This document shows positions 49,467 to 59,049 of a DNA stretch of 64,000 bases, piece after piece. Position numbers and translations under genes: made by a program. Numbering within the stretch: the first letter of the stretch is position 1; every line of letters starts with the position of its first letter. This DNA is from Nocardia sp. SYP-A9097. Its GTDB lineage: Bacteria > Actinomycetota > Actinomycetes > Mycobacteriales > Mycobacteriaceae. The DNA lies in the NCBI RefSeq assembly GCF_009649815.1, contig NZ_WJIC01000022.1, forward strand, positions 1-64,000, in the 5' to 3' direction. The notes beneath the pieces were generated by a model. The model saw nothing but the letters and a program-made list of their open reading frames with translations. It searched no databases and was not told where the DNA came from.

Positions 49467-51392
49467 TCAGTGCCCGACAGGGAATCGGGTGCTCCCGGTG
49501 TCGGTGCCCGGAATGACCGGAAGTATGAGGGCCGAGGGGTGCTCGGCATCGTGGTAGATGGTCTGGGTGGCGATCTGCGAGTCGGCGGTCAGGCCGAAGG
49601 GTTCGCCGGTATTCGGGTTGGGCGCGAACTGCGGGAAATCACTGCTGGAGACCTCGACGCGGATCCGATATCCGGCTTTGACCAGGTAGGACGTCGGCCA
49701 GATGTCGATATTGTACTGGTAGGACCGACCCGGTTCGATCGGTGACGGCTGCTCCAGCGAATCACGGAAGGCGGCCCGAATTATCCCGTTGTTGAGGTTG
49801 ACCGAACTGCCGTCCGGCGCGAGCGCGACCAGCTTGGCGGTGAAGTCGGTATCGGGTGCGGTGGAGGCCGCCCACAGCCGCAGGCGGATCGGACCGGTGA
49901 TCTCGGTATCGCCGGCCATCGGATCGGTCGTGTAGGTGAGTACATCGGAGCGCTGTTCGACCACGAACTGGTCGACCGGCCCCTGCGGCCCGGTCCCCGC
50001 ACCGCAGCAGGAGTGCCCGCCGGCACTGGGCACCGGATTGGCCGGGTCGTAGTCGTAGCCGTCCGGCGGCTGCGGATCCGTGGGCTTGTCGGTACCGAGA
50101 TGCCCTGCACGCCCGTGCATTCCATTGCCGCCCGCCCCGGACAGGTAGTACGTCGTCCATCGGGTATCGGGTAGCGGCCAGGCGGTGGCGCTCTTCCAGC
50201 GATTCGCGCCCATCAGGAAGTAGTCGACGATCGGATGCCCGGAGACGTTGTCGCTCTTGCCTTTCAGGAAGTGGTCGAACCAGGCCGGCATGAGTTCGTT
50301 GATCGGACTGTCCCCGGCCGCACCGGCGGTTGCCATCAGCGGGGTGCCGGTGCCGGAGTCCGGCCGGCCCCAGCCGATGTGATCCCACGGCCCGATCACG
50401 AGCCGCTGATTCTCCCGCGCGGCGGTCGTACCACCGTTCGCCACCATACCGGTGAAGTTCTCCACCCCGCCCGCGAGAAACGCGTCGTACCAGCCTTCGA
50501 TATCCAGTACGGGGACCTGCACCTGGGCATAACGGTCGCGAATACTCACCTGCTTCCAGTAATCGTCTCGCGTCGAATGCCGGAGCCAGTCGAAGTACCA
50601 GGACGCGACCGCCGGATTCTCCGGATGCAGTGGCGGGAACTGCTGATACGGCCGAAAGCCCAGCCAGCGACTGTAATTCGTAAGGTCGGACTGTAATTGC
50701 TTGGCGGTGCCGGTATCTCCGCGATTGACCGCGGCGGTGCTCGCGATCGTCCCCATGGCCCACGGTTCGACGAAGCCCAGCCGGAATGCCCCGCCCTCGT
50801 AGTTCCAGCCGTCGTAATAATCCGAGGAGGTATTGGCGGGCACGATCGTGGTCAGATGCGGCGGCGCGCCGACGGCCGCAAGCCATTGTGTGGCACCGAC
50901 ATACGAGGATCCGTACATCCCTACCTTGCCATTGGATCCCGCCAGCCTCGCCGCCCACTCCACCGTGTCGTAGCCGTCGGTCATATCGTTCCCGAATTCG
51001 GTGAACGTCCCCGCGGATTCCCCCTGGCCCCGAATATCCTGCACCACAACGAGATAGCACTGCGAAGCGAACCACTCCGGCGTCTGATACCGATACGGCT
51101 GAATCTGCGCCGCCGCCTTCCCGTACTGGGTGCGCATGAGAATCACCGGTACCTGATCCGAGGTACGCGGGGCGTACACATCGGATTTGAGCACCACCCC
51201 GTCCCGCATGGCGGCCGGAATGTTCGGTTGTTTGTCGACCGCGCACGGCCCGCGCCCGGCATCCGGCGGCCAACTCCCGCTCACCCGCTCCCCCGGGCTC
51301 GACCCGCCGCAGCCCGCGGCGATCAATGCGACAGCCGATAGCAGCGCCCCCATCCGGGCGATGCGAGGACGCCCCCTCCGGTTCCGCGTCAT
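49467..51392 (-). CDS. CocE/NonD (S15 X-Pro dipeptidyl-peptidase-like) hydrolase lipoprotein
   Basis: A 641-aa exported enzyme. The signal peptide ends with a lipobox (ALIAAGC, cysteine 28). The alpha/beta-hydrolase core has the nucleophile in GMYGSSYVGATQW (serine near residue 161), an aspartate region in VPVLDIEGWYDAF and a histidine region in IGPWDHIGWG. A C-terminal jelly-roll domain (about 420-641) typical of cocaine-esterase/X-Pro peptidases follows. It hydrolyses esters or Xaa-Pro peptides outside the membrane. It lies 73 bp downstream of the lipid operon and may be its last gene or separate. Confidence 0.85.
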   Translation of the reverse strand: MTRNRRGRPRIARMGALLSAVALIAAGCGGSSPGERVSGSWPPDAGRGPCAVDKQPNIPAAMRDGVVLKSDVYAPRTSDQVPVILMRTQYGKAAAQIQPYRYQTPEWFASQCYLVVVQDIRGQGESAGTFTEFGNDMTDGYDTVEWAARLAGSNGKVGMYGSSYVGATQWLAAVGAPPHLTTIVPANTSSDYYDGWNYEGGAFRLGFVEPWAMGTIASTAAVNRGDTGTAKQLQSDLTNYSRWLGFRPYQQFPPLHPENPAVASWYFDWLRHSTRDDYWKQVSIRDRYAQVQVPVLDIEGWYDAFLAGGVENFTGMVANGGTTAARENQRLVIGPWDHIGWGRPDSGTGTPLMATAGAAGDSPINELMPAWFDHFLKGKSDNVSGHPIVDYFLMGANRWKSATAWPLPDTRWTTYYLSGAGGNGMHGRAGHLGTDKPTDPQPPDGYDYDPANPVPSAGGHSCCGAGTGPQGPVDQFVVEQRSDVLTYTTDPMAGDTEITGPIRLRLWAASTAPDTDFTAKLVALAPDGSSVNLNNGIIRAAFRDSLEQPSPIEPGRSYQYNIDIWPTSYLVKAGYRIRVEVSSSDFPQFAPNPNTGEPFGLTADSQIATQTIYHDAEHPSALILPVIPGTDTGSTRFPVGH

Positions 51393-51465
51393 CAGTCGAC
51401 GGTACTCCCGCGTCCGGCTGCCGATCAGCGGTAACCCGGTTCGGGCCGAAAACCGCCGCCGCGGC

Positions 51466-52296
51466 TCATATCAGCGGCGAGGCGGACGCGGCAAGGAAGT
51501 CGGTGAGGTGCCCGGTGACCGACCGGGGCTGTTCCAGGGTGCTGCTGTGACCACACTGTTCGATCACGGCCAGGCGCGAGCCCGGTATGCGGGTAATGAT
51601 CTCGCGGGCGCGCGCGGGTGGGGTGGCGGTATCGTCGGCGCCGACCAGAACAAGGGTGGGCAGGGTGATGCCGGCGAGTTCGGATTCGACGGGCCTGCGG
51701 TCGGCGACACCAAGCACGGCTCTGCGGAGCGCGGCGCGATCGTGGCGGCGCAGCCGCGCGGCCCAGTCCCGGATAATCGGCCGCGCACCCGGATCGGCGC
51801 GGAAGGCGGGCCCGAACATGTGCGGGGCGACCTGCCGCTGTACCGCCCGGAACCCGAACACCCGCACCGCGAGCGCGAGCCGCTTGTACTCACCGATCTT
51901 CGCCGAATCCTCCTGTGCCGCACTGGTATCCAACAGCGTCAGCGATCGGAGCAGTTCGGGGTGCCGGGCCGCCAGGCGCAGGCCGATGAACCCGCCCATG
52001 GACAGCCCCACAAAGTGCACCGGCGCCAGGCGCAGAGCACCGATCAACCCCACGGCATCCGCGGTGAGCGTGTCCATGTCGTACCCGTCCGAGGTGGGCG
52101 GGGTATCCCCCTGGCCCCGCCAGTCGATGGTGACGCAGCGATAGCGCTGCCGCAGCGCCTCGACCTGCGGATCGAACATCCAGCCACCGAACAGCAGCCC
52201 GTGCCCGAAGACAATGGTCTCGGCGCTGTCCCGGCCTTCGGGAATTCCGGTGTCGGAGTACGCGATCGATACACCATTGACGAGAACGGTCGGCAT
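51466..52296 (-). CDS. Alpha/beta hydrolase (enol-lactonase-like)
   Basis: 276 aa. The nucleophile elbow is GLSMGG (serine near residue 100), the acid lies in LVLVGADDTATPP and the histidine in EQCGHSSTLEQP. The overall pattern resembles 3-oxoadipate enol-lactonases and related esterases. It starts 15 bp after the stop of the frameshifted P450 and is the last gene of the eight-gene lipid operon, where it could release or trim the acyl product. Exact reaction unknown. Confidence 0.82.
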   Translation of the reverse strand: MPTVLVNGVSIAYSDTGIPEGRDSAETIVFGHGLLFGGWMFDPQVEALRQRYRCVTIDWRGQGDTPPTSDGYDMDTLTADAVGLIGALRLAPVHFVGLSMGGFIGLRLAARHPELLRSLTLLDTSAAQEDSAKIGEYKRLALAVRVFGFRAVQRQVAPHMFGPAFRADPGARPIIRDWAARLRRHDRAALRRAVLGVADRRPVESELAGITLPTLVLVGADDTATPPARAREIITRIPGSRLAVIEQCGHSSTLEQPRSVTGHLTDFLAASASPLI

Positions 52297-52311
52297 GGCT
52301 CGACTCCTGGG

Positions 52312-53515
52312 CTAAACGGTGACGACGAGTTGTTCGGGACCGCGCACATTGATGCGGCCGTTCCAACGCACGTCATCGACCACGGCGTCCGGAAAGCGCC
52401 GGACGAATTCGGTGAAGGCCACCCGCCCCTGCACCCGGACCAGGGCCGCACCGAGACAGTGATGCGCGCCTGCCCCGAACGAACCGTGCTGGGCCGCGAT
52501 CGGTCGATCGATGCGCAGCTCATCGGCATCGGATCCCCAGAATTCGGTGTCCCGATTGGCCGCCGCCAGCGCCCCCAATACCCAACTGCCGGAGGGAATC
52601 TCGGCCTTTCCCGACAACCAGGGGCTCGATCGTGATGCGTCGCATCAGGTGAACGGGCGTGTCATAGCGCAGCAGTTCGTCCACCGCATTGCCGGCCAGT
52701 GCGGGCTCGGCTCGCAGTCGCGCGGCCTGCTCGGGATGGCGCAGCAGTGCCAGCAGCCCGCCGCCGAGGTGATTGACCGTGGTCTCGTGCCCGGCCACAT
52801 AGATCAGCATGACCTGGGCGATCAACTCGTCCTCGGTCAGCTCATCGCCCTCGTGCTCGGCCTTCGTCAACGCGGTCAGCAGATCATCACCGGGGTGCGC
52901 GCGCTTCCACCGCACCAACTCCCCCACCAGCTCGAGCAGTTCGGTGTTGGCGGCCCGAATCCGCACCTGCAGTTGCGGATCGGCGAGCGGTTCCAGGGCG
53001 AGCACCAGGGTTCCGGTGAGTTCGCGCAGCCGAGTGTGCTCCAGCACCGGGATGCCGAGCAGTTCGGAGATGATCGCGAAGGGCAGCGGAAAGGCCAGTT
53101 CGGCAACGATATCCGCGCGACCGATCTCGGCGATGCGGTCCAGGGCCGCCCGGACGTGTTCCCGGATGCGCGGCGCCCGATCCTCGACGGCGCGGCGCGT
53201 GAACGCCTTCGCTACCGGACGGCGCAGGCGAGTGTGGTCCGGTGGGTCCTGATCCAGCATGGATTGCCCGCCCATGATCCGGTTCCGCTTGCCGAGGGTG
53301 CCGCTGTCGCTCTTCCACACCGGCAGGCGGGTCAGGCGTGCCTCGTCGACGGAGTGCGAAGACCGTTGCAGCGCAGCCACATCCGCGTATTTGGACAGTA
53401 TCCAGAAGCCGAGCAGATGCTCGTATACCGGGCTCTCGGCGCGCAGCCGCGCGTAGTGCGGATACGGATCGTCGGCGAATCCGGGCGCGAAGGGGTCGAA
53501 GACGAAGTCGTTCAC
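52312..53515 (-). pseudogene. Cytochrome P450 with a single-base frameshift before the heme motif
   Basis: From the GTG at 53515 the frame encodes a P450 N-terminal part with the I-helix AGHETT (near residue 245) and an ExxR region (DELLRYDTPVHLMRRI). Near 52605-52612, in a GGGAAAGG run on the coding strand, the frame shifts. The continuation in the other frame begins AEIPSGSWVLGALAAANRD and holds the heme-ligand motif FGAGAHHCLG, ending at 52312. Removing one base joins the two parts into a normal P450 of about 400 residues. The uncorrected product ends with unrelated residues to 52520 and lacks the heme cysteine. A sequencing error is as likely as true loss. Confidence 0.85.
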
Positions 53516-53956
53516 CTAACCCAGCCTCACATTGCGCATGGTGACCAATGCTGTGGCACAGAGGGTTTCGCCCTCGTTGTCGACCGAGTAGACGTCGGCG
53601 GCGGCCGAGGTGATGAGTGCGCCGGGTTTGAGCACTCGCCCGCGCGCGATCACCCGGAGGCCGTTGGCGGCGGCCAGGATTTTCACCGTGTAGTCGATGG
53701 TCATGTTCACCCAGCCCGGCTGCAATAGCGTGCCCGCGGCCGAGCCCGCCGCGAAATCGGCGAGCGAGCCGAGCATACCTCCTTGAAAGAAGCCGTTGTG
53801 CTGGGTGAGTTCGGTCCGGAACGGTTGGACGATCTCGGTCTCGCCGGGGGCGATTCGGGCGAATTCGAATCCCAGGTGGCGGGCGGCGGGCATGCTCAGC
53901 ACCGCACCCGTGACGACGGCGGCGAAATCCGGATTCGGTGCCTGCCAGGTCGGCAT
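53516..53956 (-). CDS. Hotdog-fold thioesterase (PaaI-like)
   Basis: 146 aa with the single-hotdog pattern. The HNGFFQGGMLGSLADFAAG segment (about residues 51-69) supplies the asparagine/glycine and the catalytic aspartate, followed by GWVNMTIDYTVKILAAANG. It hydrolyses acyl-CoA or acyl-ACP thioesters in the cytoplasm and probably releases the tailored acid of this operon. The ATG at 53956 has GAGGAG upstream and lies 1 bp after the fatty-acyl-AMP ligase stop; the gene ends exactly where the frameshifted P450 begins. Confidence 0.85.
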   Translation of the reverse strand: MPTWQAPNPDFAAVVTGAVLSMPAARHLGFEFARIAPGETEIVQPFRTELTQHNGFFQGGMLGSLADFAAGSAAGTLLQPGWVNMTIDYTVKILAAANGLRVIARGRVLKPGALITSAAADVYSVDNEGETLCATALVTMRNVRLG

Positions 53957-53957
53957 A

Positions 53958-55691
53958 TCAGCTCCTCTGTGCTTGGGTGAGATCGTCGGCGGCCGGGGTC
54001 CACATCTCGAACGCACCGGCCAGGTAGCGTTCCCGGGCCGCGGATCGCATGATCTTGCCGCTACTGGTGCGCTGCACCTGGCCCGGCTCGGCAAGCACGA
54101 TATCGGCGACCGCCACTTCGTGTTCGGCCGTCACCGCCGCTTTGATCGCACCGGTGATATCGGCGGGATCGGCCTCGATATCGCGCCGAATCTCCTGCAC
54201 CACAACGAGTTTCTCGGTACCGGAGCCGGTGATCGCGAATGCGGCGACAGCGCCGGCCCGCAGCGCCGGATGCGCGGCCTGCGCGGTGTGCTCGATATCC
54301 TGCGGATAGTAGTTGCGGCCGCGAATGATAATGAGATCCTTCACCCGGCCGACCACATACAGTTCGCCGTCCAGCAGCAGGCCCAGGTCACCGGTGCGCA
54401 GGAAGCCGTCGGCCCGGAAGGTCGCGGCGGTGGCGGTGGGGTTCCGCCAATACCCGTGGGCGACATGGTTTCCCGATACCCAGATCTCTCCTACCCGATC
54501 CGGCGGGCAGGTGCGGCAGGTCTCGGGATCCACGATGCGTACTTGCTCACCGGTAAGGACTTGTCCCGACCCGACCAGTGTTCTGGTCCTGCCGCCGACG
54601 GCATACCGGCGTTGCGCGAGCGCGTCCGCGTCCACCTCGAGCAGGCGCGGGCCACGGCCCACCGGACTGCCCGTGACCAGCAGAGTCGCCTCGGCCAAGC
54701 CGTAGCACGGATACCACGCACCGGCGTCGAAGCCGTGTGGCGCAAAGGTTTCCGTGAACGCGCGCAGCGTTTCGGGCCGGATCGGCTCCGCGCCGTTGAA
54801 TGCCACCCGCCAACTGCTCAGGTCCAGTTCCGGCAATGGTCCGGCGGCGGCCCGCGATACGCAGGCGTCGAAGGCGAAATTCGGGCCGCCGCTGGTGTGC
54901 GCGCGATACCGGGTGATGGTCGACAACCACAGCAGTGGCCGCCGGATGAAGGCCGTCGGCGACATGAGAATACTGGTCGCGCCGGTGTAAAGGGGTTGCA
55001 GCACATTGCCGATCAGGCCCTGATCGTGGAAGAAGGGAGCCCAGCCGACCACGGTGGAGTCGCGGTCGTGACCGAAGCCCTGCCGGATCATCTCCTCATT
55101 GGCGATCAGATTGCCGTGCGTGACCACGACGCCTTTGGGCGCGGCGGTGGAACCGGAGGTGTATTGCAGGAAGGCCGGATCGTCCACGATTCGGGCCGTC
55201 GGCTCAAATTCAACTGCGGCGCTGGACATTCGGTCCACCGCGAGCCAGTGCGGGGCGGCACAATACGATTCCAAGACCGCGCGCAATGGCGCGAGGAACA
55301 TCTCCAGGCTCAGCACGGCGGCGGGAGCGCAGTCCCGCACGATCGATATTGTCGCCTCCTGAACCCGTGCGCGGCGCGGCGGATTCAGCGGGACCGCCAC
55401 CACGCCCGCGTACAGGCAACCGAAGTAGGCGATAATGAACTCCGGGCACTGCGGAAACACCAGCAGCGCACGATCACCCGGGGCACAACGTGATTCGAGC
55501 TCCGCGGCGACGGCCAGCGCCCGGGCATGCAGTTCGCCGTAGCTCAGGGCGGCGGTCTCTTCGCCATTGTCGTCGAGAAAGATGTATGCGGTGCGGTCCG
55601 CCTCGGCGACGGCGCGGCGACGCAGGACCTCGGGAAGCAATTCACGCGGGGGCATCTCGAATTCCTTACTGCCGGACCGAATACCGCTCAT
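53958..55691 (-). CDS. Fatty-acyl-AMP ligase (FAAL/FadD32-like)
   Basis: A 577-aa adenylating enzyme of the FAAL type. The nucleotide motif LQYTSGSTAAPKGVVVTHGN (about residues 166-185) and the FAAL-style FFHDQGLIGNVLQPL and NFAFDACV segments are visible. The A8-type region is LRTGDLGLLLDGELYVVGRVKDLIIIRGRNYYPQDIE. FAALs make acyl-AMP and pass the acyl group to a carrier protein instead of CoA; the ACP at 57829-58086 is the obvious partner. The ATG at 55691 overlaps the upstream P450 stop (ATGA). An ATG at 55655 has a better ribosome binding site (AAGGAA) and may be the true start. Confidence 0.87.
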   Translation of the reverse strand: MSGIRSGSKEFEMPPRELLPEVLRRRAVAEADRTAYIFLDDNGEETAALSYGELHARALAVAAELESRCAPGDRALLVFPQCPEFIIAYFGCLYAGVVAVPLNPPRRARVQEATISIVRDCAPAAVLSLEMFLAPLRAVLESYCAAPHWLAVDRMSSAAVEFEPTARIVDDPAFLQYTSGSTAAPKGVVVTHGNLIANEEMIRQGFGHDRDSTVVGWAPFFHDQGLIGNVLQPLYTGATSILMSPTAFIRRPLLWLSTITRYRAHTSGGPNFAFDACVSRAAAGPLPELDLSSWRVAFNGAEPIRPETLRAFTETFAPHGFDAGAWYPCYGLAEATLLVTGSPVGRGPRLLEVDADALAQRRYAVGGRTRTLVGSGQVLTGEQVRIVDPETCRTCPPDRVGEIWVSGNHVAHGYWRNPTATAATFRADGFLRTGDLGLLLDGELYVVGRVKDLIIIRGRNYYPQDIEHTAQAAHPALRAGAVAAFAITGSGTEKLVVVQEIRRDIEADPADITGAIKAAVTAEHEVAVADIVLAEPGQVQRTSSGKIMRSAARERYLAGAFEMWTPAADDLTQAQRS

Positions 55692-56932
55692 GCCACGTCC
55701 CGAATCCGGACCGGCAGGCTGCGCAACCCGCGCACGATGAAACTGTGATCCTGCCAGTCGAATTCGTCTGCCAGCGGCGTCATTTCGACCGTCCGAAGGT
55801 GCGCGAAGGCGACTTCGGCGACGAGTTCGGCGAGCTGTCCGCCAAGGCAGCCGTGCATACCGTGACCGAATGCCAGATGGCCGCTCGCACCGCGGGTCAG
55901 ATCGAATCGGTCGGGTTCGGCGAATATCTCGGGATCGCGATTGGCCGCGCCCAGGCACACCAGCACCTGATCGCCCGCGCGAATCAGCTGCCCGCCGACC
56001 TCCACATCCCGGGTGGCCGAGCGTTTGGTCAGCTGTAGCGGGCAGTCATAGCGAAGTGTCTCCGCCACAACGGCTCTGGCGTTCTCGGGGTCGTTCCGCA
56101 GCAGCGCCGCCTGATCCGGATGCCGGAGCAGCGCGAGCGCACCATTGCCGATCAGGGATTTGGTGGTCTCATTGCCCGCGACGAAACACATAATGCAGAC
56201 GAAGATCAATTCCTCCTCGCTCAGCGCGTCACCACCGCCGGTGCGGGTCGCGCACAGACGGCTGATGAGGTCCGCGCCCGGGCGTCGCCGACGTGCGGCC
56301 AGCACCTCGGCGAGCGCGGCCGCGAACTCCTCGACCACCTCCCGCACCCGCGCGAAGTCGGCCGCGGTCATGAGTCCGGGCTCGAGCAGGAAGCGAATAT
56401 CGTGCGTCCACGGGCCGACCCGGGTGCGCAGTTCGCCGGGCAGCGCCATCCACTCGCAGAGCACCGAAATCGGCAGCGGCCCAGCGAAATCAGCGATGAT
56501 ATCCAGACTGCCCGCCGCGCGGGCGCTATCCAACAGCCGGGTCGCGACGGCGGTCGCCACCGGGCGCAGTTCGGCCACCGCCGACGCGGTGAACACCCGG
56601 TTCACCAGTCCACGCAGCCGCGCGTGATCCGGATTATCGGTGAATACCAGCGACTTTCGACCCAGTCGTTCGATGCGCCCCACATCGCTCTGCCCCAGCC
56701 GCTCGGCCCGCGCGCTCACCAATTGCGGAATCAGCCCGGCGCTGAAGCTCCGGTCCAGTAGCACGGCCTTCACATCGGCGTGCCGGGTCAGCACCCACAT
56801 TCCGAGGGTCTTGTGTACCGGGGCGCTCAGACGCAGCTCCCGGTACATCGGGTAAGGGTCGCACCGGAATTCGGCGCTGAACGGATTGAATCGGACACGC
56901 GGGCGCGCCGGTCCGGATGCCTGCACGGTCAC
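55688..56932 (-). CDS. Cytochrome P450, intact
   Basis: A 414-aa bacterial class I P450. The I-helix oxygen-binding motif AGNETT (near residue 246), the ExxR motif in AETLRYDCPLQ, and the heme-ligand motif FGHGMHGCLG near 356 are all present. The GTG overlaps the methyltransferase stop (GTGA) and the gene overlaps FAAL by ATGA. In this operon it would hydroxylate or desaturate the ACP-bound or free fatty acid. No ferredoxin partner is encoded close by. Confidence 0.9.
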   Translation of the reverse strand: MTVQASGPARPRVRFNPFSAEFRCDPYPMYRELRLSAPVHKTLGMWVLTRHADVKAVLLDRSFSAGLIPQLVSARAERLGQSDVGRIERLGRKSLVFTDNPDHARLRGLVNRVFTASAVAELRPVATAVATRLLDSARAAGSLDIIADFAGPLPISVLCEWMALPGELRTRVGPWTHDIRFLLEPGLMTAADFARVREVVEEFAAALAEVLAARRRRPGADLISRLCATRTGGGDALSEEELIFVCIMCFVAGNETTKSLIGNGALALLRHPDQAALLRNDPENARAVVAETLRYDCPLQLTKRSATRDVEVGGQLIRAGDQVLVCLGAANRDPEIFAEPDRFDLTRGASGHLAFGHGMHGCLGGQLAELVAEVAFAHLRTVEMTPLADEFDWQDHSFIVRGLRSLPVRIRDVA

Positions 56933-57825
56933 GACACCCGATCTCCCCGCGCACCGAACAACGAGGTGCGGTACGGCCGCAGCACCAATCGATACAGCGT
57001 GAGCTTGCCCATCCGGAATCCCATGGCCGACAGCTTGAGATACCGCTCGTACCGGGCCACCGCCTCCGCACCGACCAGTTCGGTGGCCGCCGCGCGTTCG
57101 GCCCGCAGCCGGCGTGCCCACTCCGCGCAGGTCCACGCGTAGTCCAGGCGGCCGTTGGTGACCTCGCAGATATCGAACAGGCCCTGCGCCGCCGCGGCGA
57201 TCTCGGCGAGTGTGGGCAGTTCCGCGTCGGGGAAGATCTGCTGCGTCATGAACGAATTCGCCTGGGCGGCATCCATATTCGCGTAGGCGATGGTTTGCAG
57301 GGAGAGCGTGCCGTCCGGGTTCGACCACTCCCGGCAGCGGGTGAAGAATTCGCGGTAGACGCGGATCTTCTGCTCGGGCGAATCGTCGGGCCGGGCGAAG
57401 TGCTCGAACGCGCCGATGGAGATGATGCCGTCGAACCGCTCCTGCGGGTGATAGTCCAGCCAGTCCTGGATACGCACCTCGACACCCGGATAACGCTGCG
57501 CGTCAACGTATTCCGCTTGCTCGGCACTCAAGGTGAGCCCGACCGAGCGGCCCACGCCGCGTTCGGCGAGCCCGTTCAGTATCGCGCCCCAGCCGCATCC
57601 GATATCGAGTACCGACCCGGCCCGGTCGGCGTCGACCGCGTCCAGGTGGTGGCGCAGCTTGTGCGCCTGCGCGAGTTCCAGTGTGTCATCCGGTTTTTCG
57701 CGCAGCGCGCAGGAGTAGCTGAGGGTCGGGTCCAGCCAGAGTCGATAGAATTCGTTGCCGATATCGTAGTGGTGGCGGATCGCGGCAGCCGCGGCAGCGG
57801 TCCGCTCGGCATCGATCGTGGCCAT
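56929..57825 (-). CDS. Cyclopropane-fatty-acid-synthase-like SAM methyltransferase
   Basis: 298 aa of the CMAS/UfaA family. The N-terminus HHYDIGNEFYRLWLDPTLSYSCAL (about residues 18-41) is diagnostic, the SAM motif VLDIGCGWG is at residues 72-80, and the acidic EHF segment follows (IGAFEHFARPDD). These enzymes add a methyl or methylene group to a double bond of a lipid or acyl chain. Next to a desaturase and an ACP, the substrate could be an acyl-ACP or phospholipid alkene, giving a cyclopropane or methyl branch. It starts 3 bp after the ACP gene. Confidence 0.88.
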   Translation of the reverse strand: MATIDAERTAAAAAAIRHHYDIGNEFYRLWLDPTLSYSCALREKPDDTLELAQAHKLRHHLDAVDADRAGSVLDIGCGWGAILNGLAERGVGRSVGLTLSAEQAEYVDAQRYPGVEVRIQDWLDYHPQERFDGIISIGAFEHFARPDDSPEQKIRVYREFFTRCREWSNPDGTLSLQTIAYANMDAAQANSFMTQQIFPDAELPTLAEIAAAAQGLFDICEVTNGRLDYAWTCAEWARRLRAERAAATELVGAEAVARYERYLKLSAMGFRMGKLTLYRLVLRPYRTSLFGARGDRVS

Positions 57826-57828
57826 GGT

Positions 57829-58086
57829 TCAGGCCACGTTCGGTGCGGTCTGCTCATGCACCAGCGCCGCGACCGCATCGAGGGTAGGATTCTCGTACAG
57901 GTCCTCGGGCGGCAGGTCGACGCCGTAGCGGTCCTCGACCTCGATCAACAGGGCCACCGAGAGCGCGGAATCGATGCCGAGCCGGTCGAAGTCCGCGGCC
58001 GGATCGATGGTCGCGGCAGGAACCTCCAGCAGGTTCGCCAGATACTCCCGGCACCAGATGACAATGGCTTCTCTATCGGTATCCAC
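57829..58086 (-). CDS. Acyl carrier protein
   Basis: 85 aa with the phosphopantetheine attachment serine S40 in the motif GIDSAL, preceded by a typical helix 1-loop and followed by LLIEVEDRYGVDLPPEDLYENPTLDAV. It would carry the fatty acid activated by the FAAL. Distinct from the house-keeping ACP, it is embedded between the desaturase and the methyltransferase with gaps of 27 and 3 bp. The ATG is preceded by AGAGAGG. Confidence 0.92.
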   Translation of the reverse strand: MDTDREAIVIWCREYLANLLEVPAATIDPAADFDRLGIDSALSVALLIEVEDRYGVDLPPEDLYENPTLDAVAALVHEQTAPNVA

Positions 58087-58113
58087 GATATACCTCTCTG
58101 GGGTGATCGGTTG

Positions 58114-59049
58114 TCAGGCAATACGTTTGGCGGACATGCGCGCCTGCGACGGCACTTTCAATTCCGAGGCCAGCCCGCAGGCGGCGAACAGTCGAATCAG
58201 CCAGTAACCGGGATCGAGCCGATACCAATCCAGTCCGAACGACGGCGATTCCGGGAAGGCATGGTGATTGTTGTGCCAGGATTCGCCGAGCGTCACCAGC
58301 GCGAAAATGCCGCCGTTATGGCTGTTCTCGCGGGATTCGTAGGGCCGGGTGCCGAACATGTGCAGGAACGAATTGATCGCCCACACAATGTGTTCGAGCA
58401 CGAATATGCGGACGAAGCCGCCCCACAGCAGACCGCTCACCGCACCGGTCCAGCTCATCGAGAGCACGCCACCCAAGACCGCGGGCACCAGCAGTCCGAG
58501 CGCGACCCAGTAGTAGTACAGCCGGGCGACGCGCACCAGTCGGCGATCTTTGATCAGGTCTGGCGCGTAGTGCACGATATTCGGGTATTCGTGGCGGCGC
58601 ATCCACAGGAAGTGCGCATGGGCCAGGCCGCGAATCGCACCCGCGAGCCCGCCCCCGGAGAGATTCGGCGAGTGCGGATCTCCCTCGCGGTCACTGTATT
58701 CATGGTGCCGCCGATGCAATGCGACCCACGAGAGCACACCGCCCTGCCCGGCCATCGAGCCCAGTACCGCCAGCAGTTCCGCCACCCACGGGGCCGCCTT
58801 GAAGGTGCGATGCGTGAACAGGCGGTGATATCCGACGGTCACGCCGAGCCCGGTGACGAGCCACATCAGGAACAGCAGCGCCAGTTCCAGCACACCGAAC
58901 GGCCGCACCAGCAGGAAGGCGAAGGCCGCGGCGGTGCCGATAATGGGCAGCACATCGAACAGCAGAAAGTGGCGGCGCTGTAAACGGTGAATATAGGGAC
59001 TACTGATCGTCTTCCGGCGCGGCGTGGGCTGCGCAGTGTCCTCGGTCAT
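58114..59049 (-). CDS. Membrane fatty-acyl desaturase
   Basis: A 311-aa di-iron membrane enzyme of the acyl-CoA/acyl-lipid desaturase family. The three histidine boxes HRLFTH, HRRHH and HNNHH are present, with four membrane helices between them. It introduces a double bond; next to a FAAL and ACP, an acyl-ACP substrate is likely, as in the JamABC-type trio. The start at 59049 follows a weak signal; a longer frame to 59208 adds arginine-rich non-membrane residues. It is the first gene of the eight-gene operon. Confidence 0.87.
   Translation of the reverse strand: MTEDTAQPTPRRKTISSPYIHRLQRRHFLLFDVLPIIGTAAAFAFLLVRPFGVLELALLFLMWLVTGLGVTVGYHRLFTHRTFKAAPWVAELLAVLGSMAGQGGVLSWVALHRRHHEYSDREGDPHSPNLSGGGLAGAIRGLAHAHFLWMRRHEYPNIVHYAPDLIKDRRLVRVARLYYYWVALGLLVPAVLGGVLSMSWTGAVSGLLWGGFVRIFVLEHIVWAINSFLHMFGTRPYESRENSHNGGIFALVTLGESWHNNHHAFPESPSFGLDWYRLDPGYWLIRLFAACGLASELKVPSQARMSAKRIA

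Noticed and set aside
56917..58983. 688-codon open frame opposite the methyltransferase, ACP and desaturase genes
   Set aside because: It crosses three well-supported genes on the other strand and shows no domain.
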